Shown: positions 1-9,139, counted from the first letter of the stretch. The stretch is DNA of 64,000 nt from Chitinophaga pinensis (GCF_007896845.1 NZ_VOHS01000019.1:1-64000); one strand, 5' to 3'. The notes: generated by a model not told the origin, from the sequence alone. A program made the numbers and translations.

Positions 1-453
1 ACCTAATATTGTTAATCAACAAGTTACATTTTTTTTCTCTTCGACGGCTCACGAAATCCTCACGATTTCCTTAAGCCTGGGCAAATTTAATACTTATTTG
101 TCAAAGATAGATTACACAAAAGACGCCCGGCCATTAAAACATCCGGAGTTGTCATTACGAAACACGCGTCACCGGCGAGACATTTGATCAGATACTGAAT
201 ATTACCCGGCAACCCAGCCAGGTAGTTACACCTTTCTTAATGATGATAAGTCACCATTTCTGGCCCAATAAAATCAGTAATAGCGACCGCGAACAGAATC
301 AGAATATTCTGATAATGTCATCAAAAACCTTAACGTTTCAACAAAGTCTTTTTGGACGTTTTAACAAACCTCGCTTTGAACAGCATAAATTACCTTTGTA
401 AAAGCAAGGGGTTACTGATCCCATCTAACAGATTTACCATTAACGGGATTGTT
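1..453. other. Gene-poor 5' edge with AraC promoter
   Basis: I see no convincing gene here. The plus strand has an open frame from about 138 to 402 without an early ATG and with no family I recognise; it may be a remnant or chance. A TACCTTTG at 391-398 fits the Bacteroidota -7 box and would start transcription near 404, which favours the ATG at 454 as the start of the broken AraC gene over the TTG at 352. Confidence 0.4.
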
Positions 454-1267
454 ATGGGCACTATAGGTCAGCAGCAAAAAAAGCAAATCATAAGCTACAA
501 TTGTGATGTTGCACGTGTAAAAGAGGGTGAACAATTCATCGCTCAGCATAGTATCAGCCTCGTTTTGTCCGGAACAATGGAAATCTGTTTTGGCAAAAAC
601 AAGCAACAGTTCACGGCTGGAGAGATTTTTCTTTGCAGGAAAAATCAGTTGCTCAAGTTCACGAAGGTTAACGATCAGAGAAAAATTTCAAATCATTGAG
701 TATTTTCTTCGATGAAAGCATGCTTCTAGATTTCGGCAGAGTGCATGGTTAAAATCCGCCGACAACGCACCGCCTGAAACGTTTTTTGCGATCAGGAAAA
801 ATGAGTTGCTGGATAGCTTTATGCAGTCACTCGCCTTATATGAAACTTTATTTCCACTCGATATTGATGGGCAACTTGCCAGATTGAAGCAACAAGAGGC
901 ACTGCTGCTGCTGTTGCACCTATATCCGGCATTCAGGAATATACTATTTGACTTTTCCCTTCCCGTCAAAACGGATCTGGAACAGTACATGGAAGAAAAC
1001 TTTCATTTTAATGTACCATTGGAAAAGTTTGCCTTTTTAAGTGGCAGGAGCCTTTCTTCGTTTAAACGCGACTTTCACGAAATATTTGGGGAAACGCCAT
1101 CGCGCTGGCTTTTGAAAAGACGCCTGGATGCCGCTTATCAGCTTATTAGCCGACAGGGAAGATCTGCTTCGGAGATATATCTGGATCTTGGATTCCAGGA
1201 CCTGTCACATTTTTCTTTCTCGTTTAAAAAGCGATTTGGTACTTCCCCTTCTCAGGTTATAGCTTAA
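454..1267 (+). pseudogene. AraC-family transcriptional regulator, frameshifted
   Basis: This is an AraC/XylS-type regulator broken into at least three reading frames. The frame starting at the ATG at 454 encodes a cupin-like sensor part with the typical LVLSGTMEI and GEIFLCRKNQLLKF strings, then reaches a stop at 697-699. The natural continuation (KNFKSLSIFFDES...DFGRVHG) is read in the third frame over about 680-750. From about 752 the second frame carries the rest, LKSADNAPPETFF, through two helix-turn-helix motifs (LEKFAFLSGRSLSSFKRDF and SASEIYLDLGFQDLSHFSFSFKKRFG) to the stop at 1267. Two indels would restore one protein of about 270 residues. No full-length product can be made as written. 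A sequencing or assembly error is possible, but the downstream genes are damaged too, which favours real decay. Confidence 0.8.
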
Positions 1268-1391
1268 TATAAACTTACTTAATCATCCCCATCAGGCGAC
1301 GTATTTCGTTCGCCCTGGGATTCTATTATCAAAACAAAATCAAAAAAATGAACATCAGCAACCGCGACGGACGCCTCCCTGGCGTCCTGCA

Positions 1392-2192
1392 ATGGAATAT
1401 TGGCAGCAGAAGATCACCGTGCTTAATGACAGCTATGACTTCCTTACCCACCTACCCGAAGAAGGAGTTGTTGATTTGCTAAAGGAAAAATTTCGTCCAG
1501 ATCCCCCAAAGTTAACTACACATGTTTTCCTGATAGAATCAACAGAACATGCTCCCGTACTTATAGATACCGGAATGGGTGACAGGATGGCACCGATGAT
1601 AGAGGGACATCTTCTGAAGGCTTTGGAGTTTATCGGAGTAAAACCGGAAGAAATCGGTGTCATACTTTTAACGCACCTGCATGGCGACCATTTCTACGGC
1701 TTAACTGATAAAACCGGTAGAAAAATGTTCCCCAATGCAGCAGTATGGATTTCTGAAGCCGAACAAAATTTCTGGCTTCGAAACAATTCACTTACCGGCG
1801 AAGATCTGCAAAATTCAAAGGACGCAGGCGAAGCCCTGGCCTCATATGAATTATTGCCAGTAGGAAGTGGAAGCATATTACCGGGCATATCACCAGTAGC
1901 TTTACCCGGACACACACCAGGGCAGACCGGCTTCCTGGTTGAATCTGAGGGCGAAAGAATTTTATTCTGTGCCGACTTGCTCACCCTGCCGGCAATCCAA
2001 ACAAGTCTGCCTGATGTTGGGTTTTCTACAGATGTCGATTATACACTTGCTGTCCAAACGAGAAGAGATACTCTGGAGCGGGCTGCAAAAGAGAGCTTGT
2101 TACTGGCAGGACCTCATTTTGAGTTCCCTTGTCTTACTTATGTGCAAAAGAAAGGAGATGGATATCAGCTAATCCCCAAACAATGGTTTTGA
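1392..2192 (+). CDS. MBL-fold metallohydrolase
   Basis: A metallo-beta-lactamase-fold hydrolase of 266 aa. The zinc motif THLHGDH has H95, H97, D99 and H100; GHTPGQTGF supplies the next histidine, CADLL the bridging aspartate and LLAGPHFEFP the last histidine. The family (AttM/YtnP-like and related) hydrolyses lactones or esters; the substrate here is unknown. The start is doubtful. An ATG at 1348 opens a different frame that reads MNISNRDG...LQWNIGS and would join QKITVLND of this frame if one base were gained or lost near 1403-1410, which looks like the native N-terminus. The annotated ATG may therefore be a secondary start of a 5'-damaged gene. It follows a broken AraC gene, its probable regulator. 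Confidence 0.75.
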   Translation: MEYWQQKITVLNDSYDFLTHLPEEGVVDLLKEKFRPDPPKLTTHVFLIESTEHAPVLIDTGMGDRMAPMIEGHLLKALEFIGVKPEEIGVILLTHLHGDHFYGLTDKTGRKMFPNAAVWISEAEQNFWLRNNSLTGEDLQNSKDAGEALASYELLPVGSGSILPGISPVALPGHTPGQTGFLVESEGERILFCADLLTLPAIQTSLPDVGFSTDVDYTLAVQTRRDTLERAAKESLLLAGPHFEFPCLTYVQKKGDGYQLIPKQWF

Positions 2193-2310
2193 AATCAATT
2201 TTCAAGGCAATCTGGCATGAGGACGCAATATTCCATGTAATAATTGCAAAGGGGAATAAAAATCAAGTATCCAATGTGCGTTATTAAGATTGATATCCGT
2301 TGTAAAAAAA

Positions 2311-2346
2311 ATTGTGCCTCCAAAGAAAACACTTTGGAGGCACAAT
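2311..2346. repeat. Perfect 15-bp inverted repeat
   Basis: The arms 2311-2325 and 2332-2346 are perfectly complementary around a 6-nt loop. A run of seven A lies directly before it (2304-2310), so in the leftward direction it looks like an intrinsic terminator; there is no T-run in the rightward direction. No minus-strand gene is seen upstream of it, so its role is unclear. Confidence 0.75.
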
Positions 2347-2365
2347 ACTTAAAGTGTTGCTGTAA

Positions 2366-2545
2366 CATAGGCTGGATCATAGCGAAAAGTATATCGAAAT
2401 AAGCGCTGTTTGCACACATCCCGATTATCAGGGTCGGGGATACGCACGCCAGCTGATTTTAAATCAGATTGGGCAGATTCAAAGAGATGGTATGGGATTT
2501 ACAACGCGAAAGAAGATGTTCATTTATCTGCTTAATAAAGGTTAA
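2366..2545 (+). pseudogene. GNAT acetyltransferase remnant
   Basis: The frame reads EKYIEISAVCTHPDYQGRG followed by YARQLILNQI, the acetyl-CoA-binding motif A of a FR47-like GNAT N-acetyltransferase. It then passes directly to MGFTTRKKMFIYLLNK and a stop, which is the usual C-terminal strand of the same family. The stretch that normally links them (FLHV...N..A..LYEK) is missing, so about 20 residues seem to be deleted internally. No N-terminal half can be found upstream; a stop lies at 2363-2365. I read it as the 3' stub of a dead acetyltransferase gene. Confidence 0.65.
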
Positions 2546-2572
2546 AGCAATGCCCGAACCATAACCCCAAAA

Positions 2573-2608
2573 CAAAAAAGCCTCCAAATCTTTCGACTTG
2601 AAGGCTTA
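2573..2608 (-). terminator. Terminator after tRNA-Ser
   Basis: The arms 2578-2587 and 2598-2607 pair with one mismatch. Read on the minus strand the hairpin is followed by six T, a normal intrinsic terminator just behind the tRNA. Confidence 0.8.
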
Positions 2609-2615
2609 AAGCTTG

Positions 2616-2704
2616 CGGTGAGAGAGGGATTCGAACCCTCGGTACAGTTTAACCCGTACGACGGTTTAGCAAACCGTTCCTTTCGGCCACTCAGGCATCT
2701 CACC
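2616..2704 (-). tRNA. tRNA-Ser (GCT)
   Basis: The minus strand folds as a class II tRNA. The acceptor arms are GGTGAGA and TCTCACC, the anticodon stem ACGGT/ACCGT encloses TTGCTAA with anticodon GCT, a long variable arm follows, and the T arm has GGTTCGAATCC. The discriminator base is G; CCA is not encoded. It reads serine AGC/AGU codons. The accessory debris at 1-2550 lies on its 3' side, the usual side for tRNA-linked integration, but I find no repeated tRNA 3' end in the window. Confidence 0.95.
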
Positions 2705-2730
2705 GAATCATTTTGCCCCGTTAGGGGTTG

Positions 2731-2761
2731 CAAAAATAGGAATTGTTTTAAATTATCCAAA
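2731..2761 (-). promoter_or_regulatory. Promoter of tRNA-Ser
   Basis: On the minus strand TTTG (2758-2761) is followed after exactly 19 nt by TATTTTTG (2731-2738). This matches the Bacteroidota consensus TTTG-N19-TAnnTTTG and would start transcription about 20 nt before the mature tRNA. Confidence 0.8.
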
Positions 2762-2851
2762 AACTTTTTCTAATAAGATTTACTGAATTTATTCGTTTAC
2801 CTTACATATAACCAATTGCGAACTTCGTTTACCTCATCCTAACAACTGTAA

Positions 2852-3928
2852 ATGAAAGCTTTAACCAATGTCATAACAGACCCTGTTTATATAAAAAAGA
2901 CAGGCCCTGATTCATTTTTACGGCGGACTTTCAAATCTATGATCAGGGACGAACGTGATCTTCCGTTTGTTTACCTGACCCTGGAGTTGACACTGATTCT
3001 ATTGCCGCTGGCGATTATTTTATATCTCCCGCTGCCCGGCTGGGCATGGTGGACAGCAGCAGTGCTCTACCAGATCCTGAACAATTTCAGGTATAAAGGA
3101 CCTTTCGGACTGATGTTACATTGTACCAGTCACCGGGTCTTCTTCAATAAAAAGTATGATTTCCTCAATCATTACCTACCATGGGTAATCGGACCGCTCT
3201 TCGGTCAGACGCCGGAAACATACTATAGCCATCATATCGGGATGCACCATCCGGAGAATAACATGCCTGACGATGACAGCTGTACAATGCCTTTCCAGCG
3301 TGATTCCTTCCGGGGATTCAGTAAATACCTGACGAGCTTCTTCTTTGCCGGAGTCATCAATCTGTGCAGGTACTTCATTAAAAGACATCGCAAAAAACTA
3401 CTGGTAAGAGCTTCCAGAGGAGAGTTTTTGTTTATTGCTGCCTGTGTGGGTCTGTCTTTTGTAAACTTCCCCGCGACGTTTACTGTATTTATCCTTCCGT
3501 TCCTGATCTCCCGGGTCATTATGATGGTGGGCAACTGGGCGCAACACGCTTTTATTGATGTTGCCGAACCCGACAACTCTTACAAAAACAGTATTACCTG
3601 TATCAATACAAAGTATAACCACAAATGCTGGAACGACGGTTATCATATCAGTCACCATGTAAAACCATCCATGCATTGGACAGAACATCCCCATTTTTTC
3701 AAAGAAACCCTTAACGAGTACATTGAAAATGAATCCATTGTATTTGATGGTATCCATTTTCTGCATGTCTGGCTCTGGCTGATGAGCAAAAGGTATGACC
3801 TGCTGGCGCGGCATTTTGTCAATATTGGGGATAAATACAGTTCTGACGAAGAAATTATAGCTTTTTTAAGGCGGCGTACAAAAAAGATCGACCTCGCTAC
3901 CGTACCCGCTACTAGTGCTATTGCATAA
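2852..3928 (+). CDS. Membrane fatty acid desaturase family protein
   Basis: A 358-aa integral membrane di-iron enzyme of the fatty acid desaturase/hydroxylase superfamily, which oxidises acyl chains with O2 and electrons from a partner. Three histidine clusters are visible: H90-CTS-H94, HHIGMHH at 127-133 and HISHH at 265-269, with an extra WAQH at 229-232. Hydrophobic segments lie at about 41-75, 160-175 and 191-228. The ATG start follows the promoter-like AT-rich region behind the tRNA. It stands alone, with no ferredoxin or acyl carrier partner beside it. The exact substrate cannot be told from sequence; a hydroxylase or ketolase role is possible. Confidence 0.8.
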   Translation: MKALTNVITDPVYIKKTGPDSFLRRTFKSMIRDERDLPFVYLTLELTLILLPLAIILYLPLPGWAWWTAAVLYQILNNFRYKGPFGLMLHCTSHRVFFNKKYDFLNHYLPWVIGPLFGQTPETYYSHHIGMHHPENNMPDDDSCTMPFQRDSFRGFSKYLTSFFFAGVINLCRYFIKRHRKKLLVRASRGEFLFIAACVGLSFVNFPATFTVFILPFLISRVIMMVGNWAQHAFIDVAEPDNSYKNSITCINTKYNHKCWNDGYHISHHVKPSMHWTEHPHFFKETLNEYIENESIVFDGIHFLHVWLWLMSKRYDLLARHFVNIGDKYSSDEEIIAFLRRRTKKIDLATVPATSAIA

Positions 3929-3998
3929 AATATGGCTCCCTTTTTACTTATATGACACATAAATCTTATGAATATGCGTAATCATAAGAATAAGTGAC

Positions 3999-4006
3999 TA
4001 AATTTG
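3999..4006 (+). promoter_or_regulatory. -7 box of fabF
   Basis: TAAATTTG matches TAnnTTTG and lies 33 nt before the fabF ATG. I see no good -33 TTTG at 19 nt. Confidence 0.5.
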
Positions 4007-4039
4007 CGCTCTAACTTTCGATTTTAAAGTCAAAGCATT

Positions 4040-5302
4040 ATGCGCACTGTTACGTTAAAAAGGGTTGTGGTTACCGGGCTGGGGGCCTTAACGCCTATCG
4101 GAAACGATGTAAACACATTCTGGAATAGTCTGAAATCTGGTACCGGTGGTGCTGGTCCTATTACCCGTTTTGATACTACGGAGTTTAAAACTAAGTTCGC
4201 TTGCGAACTGAAAGGTTTTGATATAGAAAAGTTCATGGAGAAGAAGGAAGCCCGCAAAATGGACATGTTTACGCAATATGCCATGGTAGCTGCTCAGGAA
4301 GCTGTTGAAAATGCAGGTCTTCATCTGGACGGTGTTGATAAAACCCAAATCGGTGTGATCTGGGCTTCTGGTAACGGTGGTATGCAGACCTTCGAAGACC
4401 AGATCGTAGAATTTACACAGACTAATTTCGTTCCTAAATTCAATCCTTTCTTTATTCCAAAACTGATCTCCGACATCGCGGCTGGTCAGATTTCCATGAA
4501 ATATGGATTCATGGGTGTAAACTATTGTACGGTATCTGCCTGCGCTTCCTCCAGCAGCGCTCTGGTAGACGCGTTCAACTATATTCGCCTCGGTAAAGCG
4601 AACGCTATCGTAGCCGGTGGTTCTGAAGCACCTGTAACCCGCGCTGGTATCGCAGGTTTCAACGCCCTCAAAGCCCTCTCTACCCGTAACGATGATCCAT
4701 CTACTGCTTCCCGTCCTTTCGACGCTGACCGTGATGGTTTCGTAATGGGTGAAGGCGCTGGCGCAATCATACTGGAAGAATACGAACACGCAGTGAAAAG
4801 AGGTGCTACCATCTATGCTGAAATGGTAGGTGGCGCAATGACTGCTGATGCTTACCACCTGACCGCTACCCACCCTGAAGGTCTGGGCGCGCGCCTCGGT
4901 ATGGAAAGAGCACTCGAAGATGCTGAACTGAAACCGGAAGATGTTGATTATATCAACGCACACGCTACTTCCACTCCACTGGGTGACGTTAGCGAACTGA
5001 AAGGTATCAGCGGCGTATTCGGTGATCATCTGAATAAAATAAATATCTCTGCTACCAAATCCATGACCGGACACCTGTTGGGTGCTGCCGGCGCTATCGA
5101 AGCAATCGCTTGTATTAAAGCGACCCAGTTCGACATCGTGCCGCCAACCATCAACACCGGCACTCTGGGCGAAGGTATCCCTACCAACCTGAACCTGACC
5201 ATTGGTAAGGCACAGGAACGTACCGTAAATGTTGCAATGAGCAATACCTTCGGCTTCGGCGGTCATAATGCGATCGTAGTATTCAAGAAATACAAAGCTT
5301 AA
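4040..5302 (+). CDS. fabF: Beta-ketoacyl-ACP synthase II
   Basis: FabF (KAS II) condenses malonyl-ACP with a growing acyl-ACP in cytosolic fatty acid elongation. The 420-aa length is normal. The Cys-His-His triad is C168 in VSACASSS, H308 in NAHATSTPLGD and H345 in MTGHLLGAAG; the C-terminal GFGGHN loop is present. There is no acpP upstream, unlike the usual acpP-fabF operon, so this copy is monocistronic and may be a second FabF or a KAS for a special lipid. It ends before a strong terminator. Confidence 0.93.
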   Translation: MRTVTLKRVVVTGLGALTPIGNDVNTFWNSLKSGTGGAGPITRFDTTEFKTKFACELKGFDIEKFMEKKEARKMDMFTQYAMVAAQEAVENAGLHLDGVDKTQIGVIWASGNGGMQTFEDQIVEFTQTNFVPKFNPFFIPKLISDIAAGQISMKYGFMGVNYCTVSACASSSSALVDAFNYIRLGKANAIVAGGSEAPVTRAGIAGFNALKALSTRNDDPSTASRPFDADRDGFVMGEGAGAIILEEYEHAVKRGATIYAEMVGGAMTADAYHLTATHPEGLGARLGMERALEDAELKPEDVDYINAHATSTPLGDVSELKGISGVFGDHLNKINISATKSMTGHLLGAAGAIEAIACIKATQFDIVPPTINTGTLGEGIPTNLNLTIGKAQERTVNVAMSNTFGFGGHNAIVVFKKYKA

Positions 5303-5320
5303 TCAGCTACCTTTTTATAG

Positions 5321-5367
5321 AAAAGCGAATTACGTGGGCCCGGCTCCCGTAATTCGCTTTTTGTTTT
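5321..5367 (+). terminator. fabF terminator
   Basis: The arms 5321-5334 and 5348-5361 (AAAAGCGAATTACG and its complement) enclose a GC-rich loop and are followed by a T-rich tail. Confidence 0.85.
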
Positions 5368-5685
5368 CCTATAAACATTTAATAGATTACAAGTCTGATA
5401 TTAGTCTGACTATAGTCATCCTTCGTTCATCCTTCGTTGAAAAACGTAGCATCAACGAAGGATAAGTATAACCTGACTACTGGAAAACACCGTTTCCTTG
5501 CCAACATCCTCCCTGCAGCAACACTGTATCGCTTTCCGCTACCGTCTGGTACAGTATCTCTGATAATCAGCATCTTAATACTAACGCACACTAAAATTTT
5601 TAGTAAACTCGTAATTATGCCGTAGTTTAGTAGTCTAAAATAGTCCGCGGGACTTCAACTTTTCACCGCGGCTTTTTAAACCGAT
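5368..5685. other. Intergenic region with 12-bp inverted repeat
   Basis: No gene is supported; the 62-codon frame at 5437-5625 has no homology signal. ATCCTTCGTT occurs twice in a row (5419-5438), and ATCCTTCGTTGA at 5429-5440 is mirrored by its exact complement at 5452-5463 with an 11-nt loop, so the RNA can form a stem with an unpaired repeat in front. A CCGCGG repeat pair (5645-5650 and 5667-5672) lies just before uvrA. Confidence 0.5.
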
Positions 5686-8562
5686 ATGGCAAAGAAGAAA
5701 GAGAATGTAATTGCGCCAGATCCTGCACCGGTCACGGCAGATGAGCATATAGCAGTGTTTGGAGCCCGGGCGCATAACCTGAAAAATCTGGACCTCCAAT
5801 TACCCAAAAACAAACTGGTAGTGATAACCGGCATCAGCGGAAGCGGAAAATCCTCGCTTGCGTTCGATACCATTTACGCAGAAGGCCAGCGGCGATATAT
5901 GGAAAGCTTTTCCGCCTACGCCCGCCAATTCATCGGCGATATGGAAAGACCAGATGTAGATAAAATTACCGGCCTTTCCCCGGTGATCTCTATCGAACAG
6001 AAAACAACCAACAAAAACCCTCGTTCTACCGTAGGAACGATCACGGAAATATATGACTTCCTCCGCCTCCTCTACGCGCGTGTAGGCCTTGCCTATTCTT
6101 ATAATACCGGCAAACGCATGACCCGCTTCTCCGAAGAAGAGATCATGGAGCATATGTTCAAAAATTATCCGAAAAAGAAACTGGTGATCCTTGCCCCGCT
6201 CATCCGCGGTCGTAAAGGTCACTACCGCGAACTGTTCGAACAGCTCCGTAAACAGGGATACCTGAAAGTACGTGTCAACGGAGAGATCCTCGATCTTAAA
6301 GAACGTATGCAGGTAGACCGTTACAAGATCCATGACATCGAACTGGTCGTAGATCGCATACAGGTACTCGACGATGCCCGCGCCCGTATCAGCCAGAGTG
6401 TACAAAAAGCACTGCAGATGGGTAAAGGCCTGCTGTTTATCATGGATAATGATAGCGGCAAAATCAGTCAGTACAGTAAACAACTCATGTGTGAAGATAC
6501 AGGCCTTTCCTACGAAGAGCCATCTCCCAACACATTCTCCTTTAACTCTCCTTACGGCGCCTGCCCCCGTTGTAAAGGTCTCGGCACCATTTATCAGATA
6601 GATATGGACGCCGTGATCCCGGACTATTCCGTATCCATTAACGATGGCGGATTAGCACCTCTCGGTGAGGCCCGTGATACATTTACCTTCAAACAGGTAC
6701 AGACGCTGGCCCGGAAACATAAGTTCTCCCTCACAGCACCTATATCTGACCTGCCACAAAAAACACTGAACCTGCTGCTCTTCGGAGATGAAAATGGTTC
6801 ACTGGAAATGGATATGGAATTCGGTGATGGTAGTGAAACTACCTATTCCGCCGAGTTTGAAGGGGTGATCAATACCGTACGCCGCTATTTCAACGATACC
6901 TCTTCAGATGCAGTACGCAACTGGGCCGAAAGTTTCATGAAACTGCACACCTGTCCGGAATGTAACGGTACCCGTCTGAAAAAAGAAAGTCTCTTTTTTA
7001 AAGTAGACGAAAAAAATATCGCGGAACTGGGCGGCATGGATCTGGATAAATTACAGGTCTGGTTCAAAGACATCGAAAAACGCCTCGATAAGAAGCAGAA
7101 TACCATCGCAAAAGATATCCTGAAGGAAATCCGTGAACGCCTTGGTTTCCTGCTGAATGTCGGACTCAACTACCTTACGCTCTACCGTGCTACACGTACG
7201 CTCAGCGGCGGAGAAAGTCAGCGTATCCGCCTCGCCACGCAGATCGGTTCCCAGCTGATGGGGATCACCTATATATTGGACGAACCAAGTATCGGTCTGC
7301 ACCAGCGGGATAATATGCAGCTGATCGACGCATTGCGTAACCTGAGAGAAATGGGCAATACCGTTATTGTCGTGGAACATGATAAAGATATCATGCTGCA
7401 CGCTGATTATCTGGTAGATATCGGACCCGGTGCAGGTGTACACGGTGGTCGTATCATTGCACAAGGTACGCCACAACAGATCCTGAAACTGGATACACCA
7501 ACCGCTGGTTATCTCAACGGAAAAAGGGTCGTACCCGTACCTGCCGAACGCCGTAAAGGCAATGGTAAGGCACTGGAACTGAAAGGCGCTACTGGTAATA
7601 ACCTGAAAAACGTCAGCGTGAAATTGCCACTTGGGGTATTCATCTGCGTTACCGGCGTATCTGGTAGCGGTAAGTCTACCCTGATCAACGAAACGCTCTA
7701 TCCGATCCTCAGCAAACACGCTTACGATTCCAAGCTGGAGCCAATGCCTTACAAAAGCATCAAAGGGCTGGAAAATATCGATAAAGTCATTGAAATAGAT
7801 CAGTCGCCAATCGGTCGTACACCGAGAAGTAACCCGGCCACCTACTGCGGATTCTTTACAGATATCCGTCAGCTGTTCTCTCAGGTACCGGAGGCAAAGA
7901 TCAGAGGTTATAACGCCGGTCGTTTCTCCTTCAACGTGAAAAGCGGCCGCTGTGATGTTTGTGAAGGCGGCGGCATGCGCGTCATCGAAATGAACTTCCT
8001 CCCGGATGTATACGTACACTGCGAGAAATGTAACGGACGCCGCTACAACAGGGAAACTCTGGAAATCCGCTATAAAGGCAAATCCATCTCAGACGTACTG
8101 GATATGACAGTAGACGAAGCCGTGGAATTCTTCCAGCCTGTCAGCTACATCTACCGTAAGATCAAAACCTTACAGGATGTAGGTCTGGGGTATATCACAC
8201 TTGGACAATCAGCCGTGACCCTGTCCGGTGGTGAAGCCCAACGTGTGAAACTGGCCACAGAACTGTCCAAGAAAGATACCGGTAAGACCATCTATATTCT
8301 GGATGAACCTACCACCGGCCTCCACTTTCAGGATATTCAGCTGCTGCTCGCCGTACTCAATAAACTGGTAGACCGTGGCAATACCGTACTGGTGATCGAA
8401 CACAATCTGGACGTGATCAAAATGGCCGACCATATCGTTGATCTGGGTCCGGAAGGCGGCGCAGGAGGTGGTACAATCCTTTGCAGTGGTACACCGGAAC
8501 AGGTGGTCGAATGCAAAGAAAGCCATACAGCCCGCTTCCTGAAGATGGAACTGAATAATTAA
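5686..8562 (+). CDS. uvrA: Excinuclease ABC subunit A
   Basis: UvrA is the damage-sensing ATPase of nucleotide excision repair; it loads UvrB onto DNA lesions. The 958-aa protein has two ABC modules. Walker A motifs are GISGSGKS (K55) and GVSGSGKS (K663). The signatures LSGGESQRIRLA and LSGGEAQRVKLA are both present. Zinc ligands are visible as CPRCKG and CPECNG in the first half and as C756-x2-C759 ... C779-x2-C782 in the second. The length and both signature motifs are normal, so it should be a full functional UvrA. It is monocistronic; uvrB is not nearby. Confidence 0.97.
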   Translation: MAKKKENVIAPDPAPVTADEHIAVFGARAHNLKNLDLQLPKNKLVVITGISGSGKSSLAFDTIYAEGQRRYMESFSAYARQFIGDMERPDVDKITGLSPVISIEQKTTNKNPRSTVGTITEIYDFLRLLYARVGLAYSYNTGKRMTRFSEEEIMEHMFKNYPKKKLVILAPLIRGRKGHYRELFEQLRKQGYLKVRVNGEILDLKERMQVDRYKIHDIELVVDRIQVLDDARARISQSVQKALQMGKGLLFIMDNDSGKISQYSKQLMCEDTGLSYEEPSPNTFSFNSPYGACPRCKGLGTIYQIDMDAVIPDYSVSINDGGLAPLGEARDTFTFKQVQTLARKHKFSLTAPISDLPQKTLNLLLFGDENGSLEMDMEFGDGSETTYSAEFEGVINTVRRYFNDTSSDAVRNWAESFMKLHTCPECNGTRLKKESLFFKVDEKNIAELGGMDLDKLQVWFKDIEKRLDKKQNTIAKDILKEIRERLGFLLNVGLNYLTLYRATRTLSGGESQRIRLATQIGSQLMGITYILDEPSIGLHQRDNMQLIDALRNLREMGNTVIVVEHDKDIMLHADYLVDIGPGAGVHGGRIIAQGTPQQILKLDTPTAGYLNGKRVVPVPAERRKGNGKALELKGATGNNLKNVSVKLPLGVFICVTGVSGSGKSTLINETLYPILSKHAYDSKLEPMPYKSIKGLENIDKVIEIDQSPIGRTPRSNPATYCGFFTDIRQLFSQVPEAKIRGYNAGRFSFNVKSGRCDVCEGGGMRVIEMNFLPDVYVHCEKCNGRRYNRETLEIRYKGKSISDVLDMTVDEAVEFFQPVSYIYRKIKTLQDVGLGYITLGQSAVTLSGGEAQRVKLATELSKKDTGKTIYILDEPTTGLHFQDIQLLLAVLNKLVDRGNTVLVIEHNLDVIKMADHIVDLGPEGGAGGGTILCSGTPEQVVECKESHTARFLKMELNN

Positions 8563-8647
8563 CAGACAAATATCACATTACATATTTCCGCTTTCTGTTG
8601 GTGAAATTAATCATCAGCAGAAAGCGGAACTTGTAAATAGGAACTCG

Positions 8648-8654
8648 TAATTTG
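8648..8654 (+). promoter_or_regulatory. Start-proximal -7 box
   Basis: TAATTTG within CGTAATTTGC lies only 5 nt before the ATG at 8660, so transcription would start at or next to the start codon and give a leaderless mRNA. The same geometry occurs before the pbpC start at 18267. Confidence 0.4.
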
Positions 8655-8659
8655 CAGGC

Positions 8660-9139
8660 ATGAAATATATTTCTGGGATTATAGCAATACTGCTCCTGTC
8701 AGTGTTTGCGGCCTGTGAAGATGAGACTAAGACGTGCGACTCAACCTTGCTCAGTGACCTGGGTATGAACTTTAAAAAAGATACTCTTCAGGGATTTCTG
8801 GTCAAAGACACGATATGGCCTAAAGTAACATTATATGCCATTGGTAATGATTCCGTTCTTATCAACAGGCAACCGAGAAGCAGCGCATTCATGCCGCTGG
8901 ACCCATTACACGATACCTGCAGATTTTACCTGCAACTGGACTCAATTGCTATTCCTGACACCCTTACTTTCAGGTATAAAAGAGTGCCCAGCTTCGTATC
9001 TCCGGGATGTGGCTTTGCCACCTTCTTCTCACTGGATACAGTGATCACCACTTACAATACCATTGATTCCATACACATTAATAATAGGGAAGTAAACAGT
9101 TCGAATGATACGCACATTTCTTTATACTTTATCTATTAG
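8660..9139 (+). CDS. DUF6452-like lipoprotein
   Basis: A 159-aa predicted lipoprotein. The signal peptide MKYISGIIAILLLSVFAAC ends in a lipobox with C19. The mature part begins CDSTLLSDLGMNFKK and is otherwise beta-rich (repeated LxFRY, TLYAIG). From memory it resembles the DUF6452 family of Bacteroidota, which is typically followed by a DUF6048 gene, as here; the function is unknown. Its 3' end overlaps the next gene by 35 bp, so the two are translationally coupled. Confidence 0.75.
   Translation: MKYISGIIAILLLSVFAACEDETKTCDSTLLSDLGMNFKKDTLQGFLVKDTIWPKVTLYAIGNDSVLINRQPRSSAFMPLDPLHDTCRFYLQLDSIAIPDTLTFRYKRVPSFVSPGCGFATFFSLDTVITTYNTIDSIHINNREVNSSNDTHISLYFIY

Noticed and set aside
1..27. TTGTTAA and AAGTTAC at the window start as a repeat array
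   Set aside because: They are 12 bp apart, not 11, with no further unit or -7 box.
4088..5266. A 392-codon minus-strand frame opposite fabF
   Set aside because: It is a shadow caused by codon bias of a clearly real gene; the translation is low in family-like motifs and has no promoter.
5437..5625. A 62-codon frame between fabF and uvrA
   Set aside because: It begins inside the hairpin repeat and has no domain, promoter or plausible start.
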